Shown: positions 15,208 to 24,412, numbered from the stretch's first letter. The stretch: 64,000 nt of DNA from Allopusillimonas ginsengisoli (GCF_004153455.1 NZ_SDQE01000001.1:868001-932000), one strand, 5' to 3'. Numbers and translations are program-made. The notes: a model not told the origin generated them from the sequence alone.

Positions 15208-16047
15208 ATGACAGAACACATCGATCACATCGTCATCAATGTCGCTCAGCATCTTGACACCGCGCTTGACTGCTATCGGCGCCTTGGCTTCACGCTGACA
15301 CCGCGCGGCCATCATTCGCTAGGCACCAGCAATCACCTGGCCATATTCGGCTCCGACTATCTGGAACTGATGGGCGTGGAGCCACGCAATGCCGACAAGG
15401 CCAGCCTGCCTTTTCCGCCTGGGCTGATTGGTCTTGTGTTCAAGACCACGGCGGCAGACGCGTTGTGGCAGCGCCTCGCCGCGCGCCGTGTGCCGCTGCA
15501 AGGTGACGGTCCACAGCCACTATCTCGCCCGATAACCCTGGAAGACGGCACCGAAAGCGAAGCGCGGTTTCGCACGATTGATGTACAGGCAGCGAGTGTG
15601 CCGAATGGTCGACTGTTTTTCTGTCACCACCTGACACCAGAACTGGTCTGGCGGCCCGAATGGCAGACGCATGCGAATGCCGTACAGGGAATTGCTGAAT
15701 ACGTGTACGTCACACCCAGCCCCGCGAGAACAGCGAACCTGCTGGAGCAGGCGTTCGGGCCTGGCGTGTTGAACGCAGAGGATGGCGGTGTGTTCTTCGA
15801 CGCAGGAAAGGCTCGTGTTCGTTACCTCAGGCGCGAGGCGATTGCGCAGCGCTACGGAATTGCGGCGGACGAGGTTCCCGCCGAAGACGAACGCGCAGTC
15901 GCCCTGACGCTTTACACGCGCTCCCTGGATGCGGTTCGCGACGCGCTGCGCGCGGGTGCTGTGCCGGGTTGGAAAGAAACAAACAACCGCGTCGTCGTCC
16001 CACCCACATCGGCCATGAATGTGATTCTGGCATTTCAGGAGGCTTGA
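15208..16047 (+). CDS. VOC-family protein (glyoxalase-like domain)
   Basis: A 279-residue protein of the vicinal-oxygen-chelate superfamily, of the Glyoxalase_3-like type. The ATG at 15208 is preferred to the upstream GTG at 15181 because the first VOC strand, HIDHIVINVAQHLDTAL, follows directly. Two VOC-type halves are visible: residues 1-140 and 155-279 (EYVYVTPSPARTANLLEQAF). Metal ligands are His6 region and Glu in DYLELMGVE. The reaction is unknown. A terminator follows. Confidence 0.8.
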   Translation: MTEHIDHIVINVAQHLDTALDCYRRLGFTLTPRGHHSLGTSNHLAIFGSDYLELMGVEPRNADKASLPFPPGLIGLVFKTTAADALWQRLAARRVPLQGDGPQPLSRPITLEDGTESEARFRTIDVQAASVPNGRLFFCHHLTPELVWRPEWQTHANAVQGIAEYVYVTPSPARTANLLEQAFGPGVLNAEDGGVFFDAGKARVRYLRREAIAQRYGIAADEVPAEDERAVALTLYTRSLDAVRDALRAGAVPGWKETNNRVVVPPTSAMNVILAFQEA

Positions 16048-16051
16048 GCAG

Positions 16052-16083
16052 TCGGCGTGCGACACGCACGCCCGATTGTTGTT
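16052..16083 (+). terminator. Rho-independent terminator after the VOC gene
   Basis: TCGGCGTGC and GCACGCCCGA pair around the loop GACAC, followed by TTGTTGTT. It begins five bases after the stop codon. Confidence 0.7.
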
Positions 16084-16204
16084 GCCCAAGTCAAGGACAA
16101 CAACAATGGCGTTGAATCGTTATTGAATGTCTTATACAACGTAGCCACGCCACACCAGCCGGCCTACAGTGATACCTTTCCAACCATCCTGAGAGGTAAC
16201 TACC

Positions 16205-16456
16205 ATGCGCGCAGAAGACCTGCTTCCAGATAATCTCGACCACGTCGAACGCCATGGTGTCGTGATCCGCAAAGGCAGCGTGGGTGCTTTCCTGGCCAAC
16301 GTAAGGCTCTGGTGCGACCCTTCGGCGGATGCCCTGCAGCGAGAAGCTGCCGAGCGTGACATCGTCGATGCTTTGCCTGCTTTGCGCGCCGTAGGTCTGT
16401 TTGATGTGCTGTCGATTAAGGATGCCGCATTGCGGCGTCTGGTAGCGCGGCATTAA
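16205..16456 (+). CDS. Small conserved hypothetical protein
   Basis: An 83-residue protein preceded by a good GAGAGG ribosome binding site. It has no signal peptide or membrane segment and is rich in charged helices (ADALQREAAERDIVDALPAL). I do not recognise a named family. It lies alone between the VOC gene terminator and the convergent LysR gene. Confidence 0.6.
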   Translation: MRAEDLLPDNLDHVERHGVVIRKGSVGAFLANVRLWCDPSADALQREAAERDIVDALPALRAVGLFDVLSIKDAALRRLVARH

Positions 16457-16507
16457 AGCGTTCAGCGGGTGCGCCCATGCGCTATGTTCATCGTGGAAGG
16501 CGATCGT

Positions 16508-17407
16508 CTAAGCACAACAAGCATAGGCCCGCACATAATCCACGAACGCCCGCACCTTGGGAGCCATGACGCGACTTTGGGGATAGACCGCATGGACTGC
16601 CTGCTCCGGGCCGGACCAATCCGCAAGTACGGCGCTAAGCTTGCCTGACTCAATATCGTCTTTCATGCTGGCATGCATGGCTAGCGTAATGCCCTCGCCG
16701 GCATAGAGCGCAGGCCGCAGAAACTCAGGATCACTTGCCACCATGACAGGCTGCACGGGGAAACGCTGCGCCGGCTCGCCATGATGGCTCAGGGGCCAGG
16801 CATAGCCCGCATCCGTGCGTGCCTGATGCAGCGTCAGGGTGTGATGGCGAGTCAGTGCTTCGGGATGATCGGGAACGCCATGCTGGACCAGATAATCCGG
16901 ACTGGCGTACAAGCCGGTGGGAAACGTACCCAGCCGGACGGCAATCAAGCTGGAATCTGGCAAAACACCCAGACGCAGCGCGACATCCAGGTTTTCCTTG
17001 ACGAGATCCAGTGGCGCGTGGGAAGCCAGTATCTCGAGTCGAAGATCAGGATATCTGGCGCGAAAACCTGCCAACATCGGCGCGATCCAACTGATGCCCC
17101 ATGAATACGGCAAGGTGACACGCAGCCAGCCGCGGGGTCCGCTTTGCAGTTGGCCAACGGCATTTTCTGCGTCCTGCAGCTTAGACGTGATGTCTTTGCA
17201 ATGTTCGTAATACAGCGCCCCGGCGTCCGTCAGGCTCAGCCTGCGCGTGGTCCGATGCAGCAATTGGGCGCCGATGCGCGCCTCGAGTTCGCGCACTCGG
17301 CGACTGACGGTGGTTTTGGGCTGATGCAAAGCGCGAGCCGCTGCGGTAAAGCTGCCCTCCTGCACGACTTGCAAAAAGGCAAGGGTTTCATTCAGATCAA
17401 ATGACAT
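16508..17407 (-). CDS. LysR-family transcriptional regulator
   Basis: A 299-residue LysR regulator when started at the ATG at 17407, which gives the usual MSFDLNETLAFLQVVQEGSF opening; codons upstream look non-coding. The HTH continues KTTVSRRVRELEARIGA, the CrgA/DsdC-like subgroup pattern, and the effector domain begins near GWLRVTLPYSWG. It is divergent from an amidase gene, which it probably regulates. Confidence 0.88.
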   Translation of the reverse strand: MSFDLNETLAFLQVVQEGSFTAAARALHQPKTTVSRRVRELEARIGAQLLHRTTRRLSLTDAGALYYEHCKDITSKLQDAENAVGQLQSGPRGWLRVTLPYSWGISWIAPMLAGFRARYPDLRLEILASHAPLDLVKENLDVALRLGVLPDSSLIAVRLGTFPTGLYASPDYLVQHGVPDHPEALTRHHTLTLHQARTDAGYAWPLSHHGEPAQRFPVQPVMVASDPEFLRPALYAGEGITLAMHASMKDDIESGKLSAVLADWSGPEQAVHAVYPQSRVMAPKVRAFVDYVRAYACCA

Positions 17408-17440
17408 AGATATCTCAGGCTCGGATAGGATCCGCCCTAT

Positions 17441-17458
17441 TGTGCAACACATGGCACA
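17441..17458. promoter_or_regulatory. Candidate LysR operator upstream of the amidase
   Basis: TGTGC (17441-17445) and GCACA (17454-17458) form an inverted repeat with eight bases between, lying in the region shared by the divergent LysR and amidase genes. Confidence 0.35.
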
Positions 17459-17535
17459 GTTCTTGCCAGAAATCAGGGCTAATCAAGTATTTCGCCATTC
17501 ATTATGCTTTCAGACATCCACAATTGGAGTCAAAC

Positions 17536-19038
17536 ATGAAGCTGAATGAATACGCTGGCTATGATGCAATCGGGCTTGCCAAATTGGTCGCCGCCGGAGA
17601 AGTCACGCCCCATGAGCTGAGCGAGGCGGCGCTCTCTGCCGCGCATGCCATCAATCCCACCCTCAACGCCATCGTCGAAGTCTGGTCGCCCGAAGCCCGG
17701 GACATGGCCCGCGCGATGCAGGGCGGCACGCTCGCGGGTGTGCCTTTTCTGATCAAGGACCTGGGCGTCTCGATGGCTGGCAAACGAAGTGAGCTGGGCA
17801 GCCGGCTCGCCGAGGGCATGGTGGCCCCGTCAGACTCCTGCCTGATGCGCCGTTTTCGCCAGGCAGGACTGGTCACCCTGGGACGCAGCGCCACGCCCGA
17901 AATGGCATTCAGCACAACAACCGAGTCTGTGCAGCAAGGCGCGACGAGCAATCCGTGGGACCCCACACTGATGGCGGGCGGTTCAAGCGGGGGCGCCGCT
18001 GCAGCGGTGGCCTCGGGTATCGTTCCGCTGGCGCACGCAACAGACGCGGCAGGCTCAATTCGCGTGCCAGCGGCCTATACCGGCCTGTTCGGCATGAAGC
18101 CGACACGCGGTCGCAGTTCCTCCGGCCCAATGGCCGATGAAGTGCTCGGCGCCATGGCAACCCATATGGGGCTGAGCCGTAGCGTAAGGGACAGCGCCGC
18201 ATTGCTCGACGCAATTCAATGCGAACCCGCAGGGGAACCCTACTATACGCCCGCGCCGCAATATGGATTTCTGCGCGAAGTCGGCCTGGCGCCGGGAACA
18301 TTAAGGATAGGCTATATGGCGCACGCCTGGAATGGCGCCCGAAGCCAGCGAACCATGGTTGATGCCGTCGAGCGTGTCGCGCTCCGTCTGGAACACCTGG
18401 GTCATCGGGTGGAGCCGGTAACGCTGTCGGCCGGAGCATCTTGGGACGCATTCGTTCACGCGACCACCAGCATCTGGACAGCATGGCTGGCTAACGGCCT
18501 AGACGGCATCGCCGCAGCGACGGGGCGGCCATTAACGCCAGATACACTGGAACCTGCGACACTTGCAAGCTACCAATACGGCATTAATGTGTCCGCCGCC
18601 GACTATCTGCACGCCCTGGACTTACGCAATACGGTGACTCGCGCCATCGGTGCGTGGTTCCACGAACTTGATGTGCTCCTCACCCCGACCCTGCCCGGAA
18701 TGCCGCTGCGCCTGGGCCTCTACCAGCAAGGCGCGGAACGCCTTGACGGTCTCGGCTGGACGGATCACGTCCTGAGCCATGCTCCCTTTTCCGCATTCTT
18801 CAATATGGCCGGCACGCCTGCCATGTCCATGCCGTTGTGCACCGACGCTGACAGCGGCCTGCCTGTCGGGCTGCAATTCGCCGCAGGTTTCGGGCGTGAG
18901 GATGTATTGTTCCGGCTCGCTGGTCAGTTGGAACAGGCTATGCCGTGGGCCGATCGAAAACCGCGAGTATGGGCGGGCGGCGTCGCGGCGTCGATGCCGA
19001 ACAAGTCAGCTGAGCCTGACCGGAATACTGCAGGTTAG
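17536..19038 (+). CDS. Amidase (amidase-signature family)
   Basis: A 500-residue hydrolase of C-N bonds in amides. The start at 17536 gives the usual short N-terminus; upstream codons overlap the regulatory region. The Ser-cisSer-Lys triad is visible: Lys74 in VPFLIKDLG, Ser150 in AGGSSGG and Ser174 in DAAGSIRVPA. The C-terminal GTPAMSMPL and LPVGLQFAAGFGRED are typical. The substrate is uncertain (6-aminohexanoate-cyclic-dimer hydrolase-like or general aliphatic amidase). It is divergent from a LysR gene. Confidence 0.9.
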   Translation: MKLNEYAGYDAIGLAKLVAAGEVTPHELSEAALSAAHAINPTLNAIVEVWSPEARDMARAMQGGTLAGVPFLIKDLGVSMAGKRSELGSRLAEGMVAPSDSCLMRRFRQAGLVTLGRSATPEMAFSTTTESVQQGATSNPWDPTLMAGGSSGGAAAAVASGIVPLAHATDAAGSIRVPAAYTGLFGMKPTRGRSSSGPMADEVLGAMATHMGLSRSVRDSAALLDAIQCEPAGEPYYTPAPQYGFLREVGLAPGTLRIGYMAHAWNGARSQRTMVDAVERVALRLEHLGHRVEPVTLSAGASWDAFVHATTSIWTAWLANGLDGIAAATGRPLTPDTLEPATLASYQYGINVSAADYLHALDLRNTVTRAIGAWFHELDVLLTPTLPGMPLRLGLYQQGAERLDGLGWTDHVLSHAPFSAFFNMAGTPAMSMPLCTDADSGLPVGLQFAAGFGREDVLFRLAGQLEQAMPWADRKPRVWAGGVAASMPNKSAEPDRNTAG

Positions 19039-19067
19039 GAGTATCGAGGCGCCAAAACCACAGCACA

Positions 19068-19877
19068 TCATCCAGCGCATGCCACAGTTCGGACACCATA
19101 ATACTGCCCCGGTGTCACGCCGTATGCTCGCCGGAACAACGCGATAAAAGCGCTGACGTTGTTGTAGCCCAATTCCAGCGCCACCGTTGTGACTGACTCG
19201 CCCGAGGCCAGCATTTCCAGCGCCCGCAGCAAACGCACCCGCTGGCGCCATTCGGTAAAGCTGAAACCAGTCTCCGCCACAAAACGTCGGGTCAGCGTAC
19301 GCGGCGCAATGCCGGCCCAGGCAGCCCACTCCTCCATGCGACGATCGTCGCCGGGCCGGGCAGACAATGCCCGAGCGATTTTAAGCAGCCGCCTGTCACG
19401 AGGCATGGGCAACCCAAGCGCCGCGTGCGGCAGGCTGCGGATTTCATCGAGGATTACGCCAGCAATACGCATTTGCGCGGCGTCGAGCGCGCGGCCTGTA
19501 TTGGGCCAATCGGCAGCACGCGAGACAGCCGCCCGCAACAAGCCAGAGGTCTCCAGAATACAAGGACGACCAGGCAGGTCTGCACACGCGGATGGCACGA
19601 CATAAACACTCCATCCTGCGAAAGGTCCGTGCGAGCGCAGCCCATGTTCGATGTCGGGCGGTATCCACACCGCATGCGTTGCCGGCACAACCCATTGGCT
19701 GCCATCGGCATCGATGGACAGCAGACCTCGCATCGCCCCCAATAGTTGGCCACGCGCGTGTCGATGCGGACGTGTCATCCGCGCATCACCAGTGGGCCGT
19801 GCCACAGCAAAGATCAAGGGGCCATCGGCAGACGAGGCGGCCTTGGGAGATATCAGGGAAGAGGACACAGAAGGCAT
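19068..19877 (-). CDS. AraC-family transcriptional regulator with cupin domain
   Basis: A 269-residue AraC/XylS regulator. The ATG at 19877 has a GGGAGG element eight bases upstream; a TTG at 19883 would overlap the preceding stop. The N-terminal cupin is HRHARGQLLGAMRGLLSIDA and VWIPPDIEHGLRS; the C-terminal double HTH includes EWAAWAGIAPRTLTRRFVAE and ALELGYNNVSAFIALFRRAY. It is the last gene of, or directly follows, the DUF3348-DUF802-OmpA-DUF2894 operon with a gap of two bases, so it may be co-transcribed with it, though its target could be elsewhere. Confidence 0.88.
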   Translation of the reverse strand: MPSVSSSLISPKAASSADGPLIFAVARPTGDARMTRPHRHARGQLLGAMRGLLSIDADGSQWVVPATHAVWIPPDIEHGLRSHGPFAGWSVYVVPSACADLPGRPCILETSGLLRAAVSRAADWPNTGRALDAAQMRIAGVILDEIRSLPHAALGLPMPRDRRLLKIARALSARPGDDRRMEEWAAWAGIAPRTLTRRFVAETGFSFTEWRQRVRLLRALEMLASGESVTTVALELGYNNVSAFIALFRRAYGVTPGQYYGVRTVACAG

Positions 19878-19879
19878 CC

Positions 19880-20527
19880 TCAACGCCTCCCGCTCTTCCT
19901 TGCCGTCGTCATGCGCTGGCCCTCCTTGCCGGTCTCAGCACCGCTATCCTTCATCTGCTCCATCCAGGACAAGGCGTCCAGATGGGAAAGAAAATGCTGA
20001 AGGTATCCGGGCGAGAGCTCTCCCATCAAGGCCAGCGAGCGATGCACAAGACTGCTTGAATTAAGCGGGCCTGCATTATGAGGCACTTTTTCCTGCGATT
20101 GTTTCAGTTGGCGTGTGGTGTTCAGGCGAGACCAGATATCGCGAAAGTAGTCGATCACCGAGAGCTCGGGATAGGTGGCGCGCAAACGGGCCAAATCTTG
20201 CGGCGCAGGATCAGCGGAATCGCCGCTGGGTTGACTGCCCAGATAAGCGAGCAGCTCCGCGAGGGGGCGATGCGCGGGCGGGACAGTAGTTGATATTTGC
20301 TGAAGCGGGCCGGCCGGTAGCGTCTCATCATGCTGTAGCAGCTCCGCCAACCGCTGATCCAGCAGCGCCCTGGCGGCGCCGGTCTGGCTCGCCGCGCGCG
20401 CGGCGAGCGCCTCGATGAAATACAGGCGGACAGAGTCCTTCGCATCGCCGCGGCGCGCTCGCCAGGCATCCAGCGCAGCCTGGATATCGGATGCGTCTTG
20501 AACACCAGAAGTGCCGTCGCTGCTCAC
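19880..20527 (-). CDS. DUF2894-domain protein (motor-operon partner)
   Basis: A 215-residue soluble protein of the DUF2894 family. It starts inside the OmpA gene's stop (ATGA) and has the family's helical N-terminus (IQAALDAWRARRGD, VRLYFIEALAARA) and a conserved centre YPELSVIDYFRDIWSRLNTT. The C-terminus contains ELSPGYLQHFLSHLDALSWM. The function is unknown. It always seems to travel with DUF802 and OmpA partners, so it is probably a cytoplasmic accessory subunit of the same complex (inference). Confidence 0.8.
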   Translation of the reverse strand: MSSDGTSGVQDASDIQAALDAWRARRGDAKDSVRLYFIEALAARAASQTGAARALLDQRLAELLQHDETLPAGPLQQISTTVPPAHRPLAELLAYLGSQPSGDSADPAPQDLARLRATYPELSVIDYFRDIWSRLNTTRQLKQSQEKVPHNAGPLNSSSLVHRSLALMGELSPGYLQHFLSHLDALSWMEQMKDSGAETGKEGQRMTTARKSGRR

Positions 20528-21168
20528 GGCGCCTTTACCGACTCAAGATGGGGCCTGGGAACGGGCGCTATTTCTACCCGTCGATTTCTGGCCCGCCCCG
20601 CTTCGTCGGCATTCGAGCTCACGGGCTGTTCCGCGCCAAAGGCGGCTGCAAACACCAGAGAAGAAGGAATGCCTTCGTCGATCAAGGCGCGCGTGACCGT
20701 AAGCGCCCGCTGGGCGGAGAGTTCCCAGTTGTCGGCAAAACGGCGATTTGTTTCCCTGACTTGTTGGTCGTCAGTAAAGCCGCTGACCATCAACACCTCG
20801 TCGTGGGATTCAAGATATTCAGACAAGGGCTCGACCAGGGTTTTCAACACCTCGCGGCCTTCGATCTGCAACTGATCCGAATTCAATGCAAACAGCACAC
20901 TGCCGCTGATGCCGATGCGCCCGTCAACCAGGGTGACACGCCCTTCGGCCAGGGGACGGGCAAGTGCTTGTTCCAGGGTTTTGCGGCGCTGCGTTTCTTC
21001 ATGACGCTGCTTGATCTCTTCGTTCAGTCTCGCAGACAGCTCCACCTGCACGCCAATGACGCCGACAAGAATCAAGACAAAGGCGCCCAACAGCACCGAC
21101 ATCAGATCACCAAAGACCGCCCATACCGGTACCGTCGGCTCTACGCCTGCGTCGATCTCGTCGTTCAT
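20524..21168 (-). CDS. MotB-like OmpA-family protein
   Basis: A 214-residue inner-membrane protein with one N-terminal transmembrane segment (about residues 15-43) and a C-terminal peptidoglycan-binding OmpA domain (about 95-210). Asp21 in VFGDLMSVLLGAF sits where MotB and ZorB carry the ion-binding Asp. The OmpA domain has VSGFTDD, ELSAQRALTV and ARNRRVEI, the residues that grip diaminopimelate in peptidoglycan. It overlaps both neighbours by four bases. It is the likely stator anchor partner of the DUF802 protein upstream. Confidence 0.88.
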   Translation of the reverse strand: MNDEIDAGVEPTVPVWAVFGDLMSVLLGAFVLILVGVIGVQVELSARLNEEIKQRHEETQRRKTLEQALARPLAEGRVTLVDGRIGISGSVLFALNSDQLQIEGREVLKTLVEPLSEYLESHDEVLMVSGFTDDQQVRETNRRFADNWELSAQRALTVTRALIDEGIPSSLVFAAAFGAEQPVSSNADEAGRARNRRVEIAPVPRPHLESVKAP

Positions 21169-23654
21169 ACCGCTTCAGTGCCTGCGGATACGCGCTGGCT
21201 GGCCAGTTGCTGCAGTTCTTCCATAATCTGCTTTTGCGACATCATGCTCAGGTCGACAACGTCTCGCGCTTGCGCCACGTAATAGGCCAGTTGCTCGTCG
21301 CTGCGCGTAATGGAGTTGTCCAGCGTCGCTTCAAGGCGTTGCAAGTGCTCCACCAGCGACGCATTCGACTCACTGAATAACTGCACCGCTTTGCCGAATG
21401 CTTCGCCCAGGCTCGCTACTTCTACGGCGCTGCCGGTCACCTGCGCGGCAATGCCGCTGAGCCGGCTGGTTTCAGCTTCGACGCTGCCCGCAAGCTTGCC
21501 GGTTTCGGCCTCGACCATGGTGGTGAACTTGCTCGTCCCCGTCTCTACAACATGGGTGAGGCGGGCTGTTTCAGCATCCACCTTGTCAGTGAGCTTGCCG
21601 GTGACGGTTTCCACGCTGTGGGTGAATTGCTTGCCAACGCGCTCCAGCATATCCGCGGAGGTCGCAACCAGTGCATCCACGGCGGCACGCTGCTCGGTGG
21701 ACGCATGATTGACGGCATTAAGCAAGGTTCCCAAAGTCTCAAGCAGACGGCTGCGTTCTTCAAGCATCGCGTTGTCGCGAGCCATGCTGTCGGACAGCTT
21801 CTGGCGCACTTCTGTGACAACTTCTGCGGCGGCCCTGGGAGCTTGCGCGGCGGCCTGCACAAGCCGTTCGATTTCTGCGATGGTGGCGCTGGCATGCGCC
21901 TGGGTTTCGGATGAAACCGCACTGGCAGTCTTTGCCAACGCATCACAAATGGCCTGCTGCTGGCTGGCCGCATGTATGTTGGACTGCGCCAGCTCTTGGC
22001 GCAGAGCGTCTGCCATGGCGCCAAGCGACGCCGTCCAGGCAGTCAGGCGCTGCTCATCCTGTTCAATCAGCGCTGTCCGCAATTCATGATGGGATTGATC
22101 GATGGTGCCAACCAGCGAGGCGGCATGCTGTTCAAAGGCCGCGACAGTGGCGATCAAGGCCTGTTGGTTGTCGCCCGCGAGCTTGTTGCTGCTTTGCGCC
22201 TGCTCGTCGAGCGCCTGGCCCCAGGCCTGCGACAAGGCATCCGCTGTGCCAGTCAAACGCGTGGAGACATCATCCAATAAACGGGTCGCTCCTTGCTCGA
22301 ACGATTCGGTAAACCCATTCAGCGACATACGCAAGTCCCGGGACAGCGACTCGTTGGCCTGCTGATGGCCGGTCAACGCTTTATCCCATACGCCTGCCAT
22401 CGCGTTGACTGTTCGCTCGACATGGGTGGACAGCCCGTCCATCTGCTGCTGCACCGCCTGCGCGATGGTGTCGTGCAGCGTGCCGGCTTCGCGTGCGAGG
22501 CTGGCCATAGTGCCCTCCACGACGGGTTGGATGGAGGCGCTGGCCGCGCGGGCTCCTTCAGCGATGCCATCCCTGAGCGATTGCTCCACGGAGTCTGCGA
22601 GCCGGGCGTAGACCATCTCGGCATTGGCATGAAAGGCGCCCTGACCGGTAACCAGTTGTTCGCTCAAGGCCTGGCTTTGCGCTTGCATCGCTTGATTCAA
22701 GGCCTGGCTGTACCGCTCCATCTGCTCACTCAATGCCTGGTTCTGGCGCTCCACGCGCTCGCTTAACGCCAGGCTCTGCTGCTCCGTGCGCTCGCTTAAC
22801 GCCAGGCCCTGCTGCGCCATACGCTCGTTCAAGGCCAGGGTATGCCGTTCCATGCGGTCGTTCAACGCGAGGCCGTGCCGCTCCATGCGCTCGCTCAGCG
22901 CAAGGCTATGCTGCTCGATACGTTCGTTCAGGGATTGGCTGTGCCGTTCCATGGCCTGCATCATTTCCTGCAACCGATCCACGACAGCGGGCATCGCATC
23001 GGCCTGTCGTTGCATGAGCTTGAGGCTCTCCTCACGCTGGTGAGCCTGGGAGTAGGGGCGCAGTGTTGTCGCGATGCGTGTGTCGAGCATCTGCGCCGCG
23101 CGCACCCGCTCACGGCGACACAAGGCAGAAAGCAGGCCCAGCATCGCAGAGGTGGCCACGCCCGCCACCGAGGTGCCAAAGGCAAAGCCCAGGCCCTTGA
23201 CCGGCGCGGCCAGCGAGGCCTGGATGGTGTGCAGATCCGTGGCGCCCTCGAGCGCCAGCCCGGTGCCGCGCAAGGTGGCCACCATGCCCAGAAATGTCCC
23301 CAGCATACCCAACAGCACCAGCAAGCCCACCAGATAGGGCGTCAGGGAAGGCCCCGGCAAGCCTACGCGCTCGCCTTCTATGCGCAGCCGTGTCGCGTTT
23401 CGCAAGCTGGGATGCAGGCGGGCGAGCCATTCGTCAAGACTGACCACGGCGTCAGGCATCGCGTCCAACGCTTGAACCAGCGACGCAGTGGCCCGTTGAT
23501 AGCGGTACAGCTCCAGGGCCCCGACCAGATAAACAATACCCACCAGAATCGTGACAGACAGCGCCAGTGAGTTGGAGGCGACATAACTGGCGCCTATCCA
23601 GCACGTGACCGCCAGGCCCAGGGCAAAAACAACGAAATGAAGGAATCGGGTCAT
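21165..23654 (-). CDS. DUF802-domain, MotA/ExbB-like membrane protein with long coiled-coil tail
   Basis: An 829-residue protein. The start at 23654 overlaps the DUF3348 stop (ATGA) and gives an immediate first membrane helix. There are four hydrophobic segments: 5-25, 31-50, 104-128 (LVGLLVLLGMLGTFLGMVAT) and 152-178 (GLGFAFGTSVAGVATSAML), the last two being the MotA/TolQ/ExbB-type channel pair with Gly/Thr-rich faces. About 630 residues of helical tail follow; residues 232-330 are nine tandem 11-residue repeats of the type SERMERHGLAL, and the C-terminal third repeats short VxAETxRLxxxVE units. With its MotB-like neighbour it resembles an ion-driven motor with a long cytoplasmic tail, comparable in layout to ZorA. 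Confidence 0.85.
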   Translation of the reverse strand: MTRFLHFVVFALGLAVTCWIGASYVASNSLALSVTILVGIVYLVGALELYRYQRATASLVQALDAMPDAVVSLDEWLARLHPSLRNATRLRIEGERVGLPGPSLTPYLVGLLVLLGMLGTFLGMVATLRGTGLALEGATDLHTIQASLAAPVKGLGFAFGTSVAGVATSAMLGLLSALCRRERVRAAQMLDTRIATTLRPYSQAHQREESLKLMQRQADAMPAVVDRLQEMMQAMERHSQSLNERIEQHSLALSERMERHGLALNDRMERHTLALNERMAQQGLALSERTEQQSLALSERVERQNQALSEQMERYSQALNQAMQAQSQALSEQLVTGQGAFHANAEMVYARLADSVEQSLRDGIAEGARAASASIQPVVEGTMASLAREAGTLHDTIAQAVQQQMDGLSTHVERTVNAMAGVWDKALTGHQQANESLSRDLRMSLNGFTESFEQGATRLLDDVSTRLTGTADALSQAWGQALDEQAQSSNKLAGDNQQALIATVAAFEQHAASLVGTIDQSHHELRTALIEQDEQRLTAWTASLGAMADALRQELAQSNIHAASQQQAICDALAKTASAVSSETQAHASATIAEIERLVQAAAQAPRAAAEVVTEVRQKLSDSMARDNAMLEERSRLLETLGTLLNAVNHASTEQRAAVDALVATSADMLERVGKQFTHSVETVTGKLTDKVDAETARLTHVVETGTSKFTTMVEAETGKLAGSVEAETSRLSGIAAQVTGSAVEVASLGEAFGKAVQLFSESNASLVEHLQRLEATLDNSITRSDEQLAYYVAQARDVVDLSMMSQKQIMEELQQLASQRVSAGTEAV
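22665..22961 (-). repeat. Nine 33-bp tandem repeats coding for hendecads
   Basis: Codons 232-330 of the DUF802 protein form nine consecutive 11-residue units, each close to S/N-E-R-M-E-R-H-x-L-A-L, encoded by imperfect 33-base repeats. Eleven-residue periodicity is typical of straight or right-handed coiled coils rather than ordinary heptads. Confidence 0.85.
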
Positions 23655-24412
23655 AAGGTCCTGGGTTGACAGGCACGAAGGGCTGACACCAGCCCTTCGA
23701 CGGGTTGTAAACGAATGTCCAGCTCGGCGAGCAATACGCGCTGCATATCCTTGCAGAAAACATCCAGCCATGCGCCTGGCTTGTTCGCGCCAGCCTGCTG
23801 CGGCGCGGGATCGCCAGCAAGCACCGCCTGTTCTGCCGCCTGCAAACGATCAAAATGCTTTTGCAGTAACGCTGGCACGCCTGCCAGCAAATATTGCTCG
23901 CGCTCGCCCAGCGTCTGCTCCATGGCGGCATCGACCACAGCTAGACGAGCCATGTCTGGCGTCATGGCGGCCAGCGTCGTGCGCAAACGCGTGCGCAGAC
24001 TGGCAATGCTGGTTTCCATGGTTTGCTGAAGCGAGCGATACCGCCGTCGGTAAGTCGCGTAATCGACCTGCACAGGCGGCCTTGCCTCGGCACGCAAGGC
24101 CGCGCGCTGCTGCCCCCGATGCCTGGGGACGGACGGCGCATTGCTGGCGGCGATCGCACTCTCCAGTGCAGCCCGCACTTTGGCGTAGTCGTCTTGCCCG
24201 TCTTCATCAGGTACACGATCGGCAGGCACTGCTGGCGGCGCGCCCTTCAAAGCCGCAGACAACGCAATGGCGTCGGCCCAACCGAGCCATTGGCTCAGGC
24301 GGTCCGACAGTAGTTGTCTGGGTTCGGGGACATCGGCGTCTGTCAGGCGAGCAAGCAGGCGAACCAACGCCGGCCCGCGCACGCCTGTGTGCCGGGGCAG
24401 TTCTTGCACCAT
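23651..24412 (-). CDS. DUF3348-domain protein (motor-operon first gene)
   Basis: A 253-residue soluble protein of the DUF3348 family, first gene of the four-gene operon. Features are the N-terminal TGVRGPALVRLLARLTDADV, a Pro/Ala-rich middle, and a helical region YATYRRRYRSLQQTMETSI then FDRLQAAEQAVL. There is no signal or membrane span, so it is cytoplasmic. The stop overlaps the DUF802 start by four bases, implying tight stoichiometric coupling. The function is unknown; a cytoplasmic partner of the motor tail is a reasonable guess. Confidence 0.8.
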   Translation of the reverse strand: MVQELPRHTGVRGPALVRLLARLTDADVPEPRQLLSDRLSQWLGWADAIALSAALKGAPPAVPADRVPDEDGQDDYAKVRAALESAIAASNAPSVPRHRGQQRAALRAEARPPVQVDYATYRRRYRSLQQTMETSIASLRTRLRTTLAAMTPDMARLAVVDAAMEQTLGEREQYLLAGVPALLQKHFDRLQAAEQAVLAGDPAPQQAGANKPGAWLDVFCKDMQRVLLAELDIRLQPVEGLVSALRACQPRTL

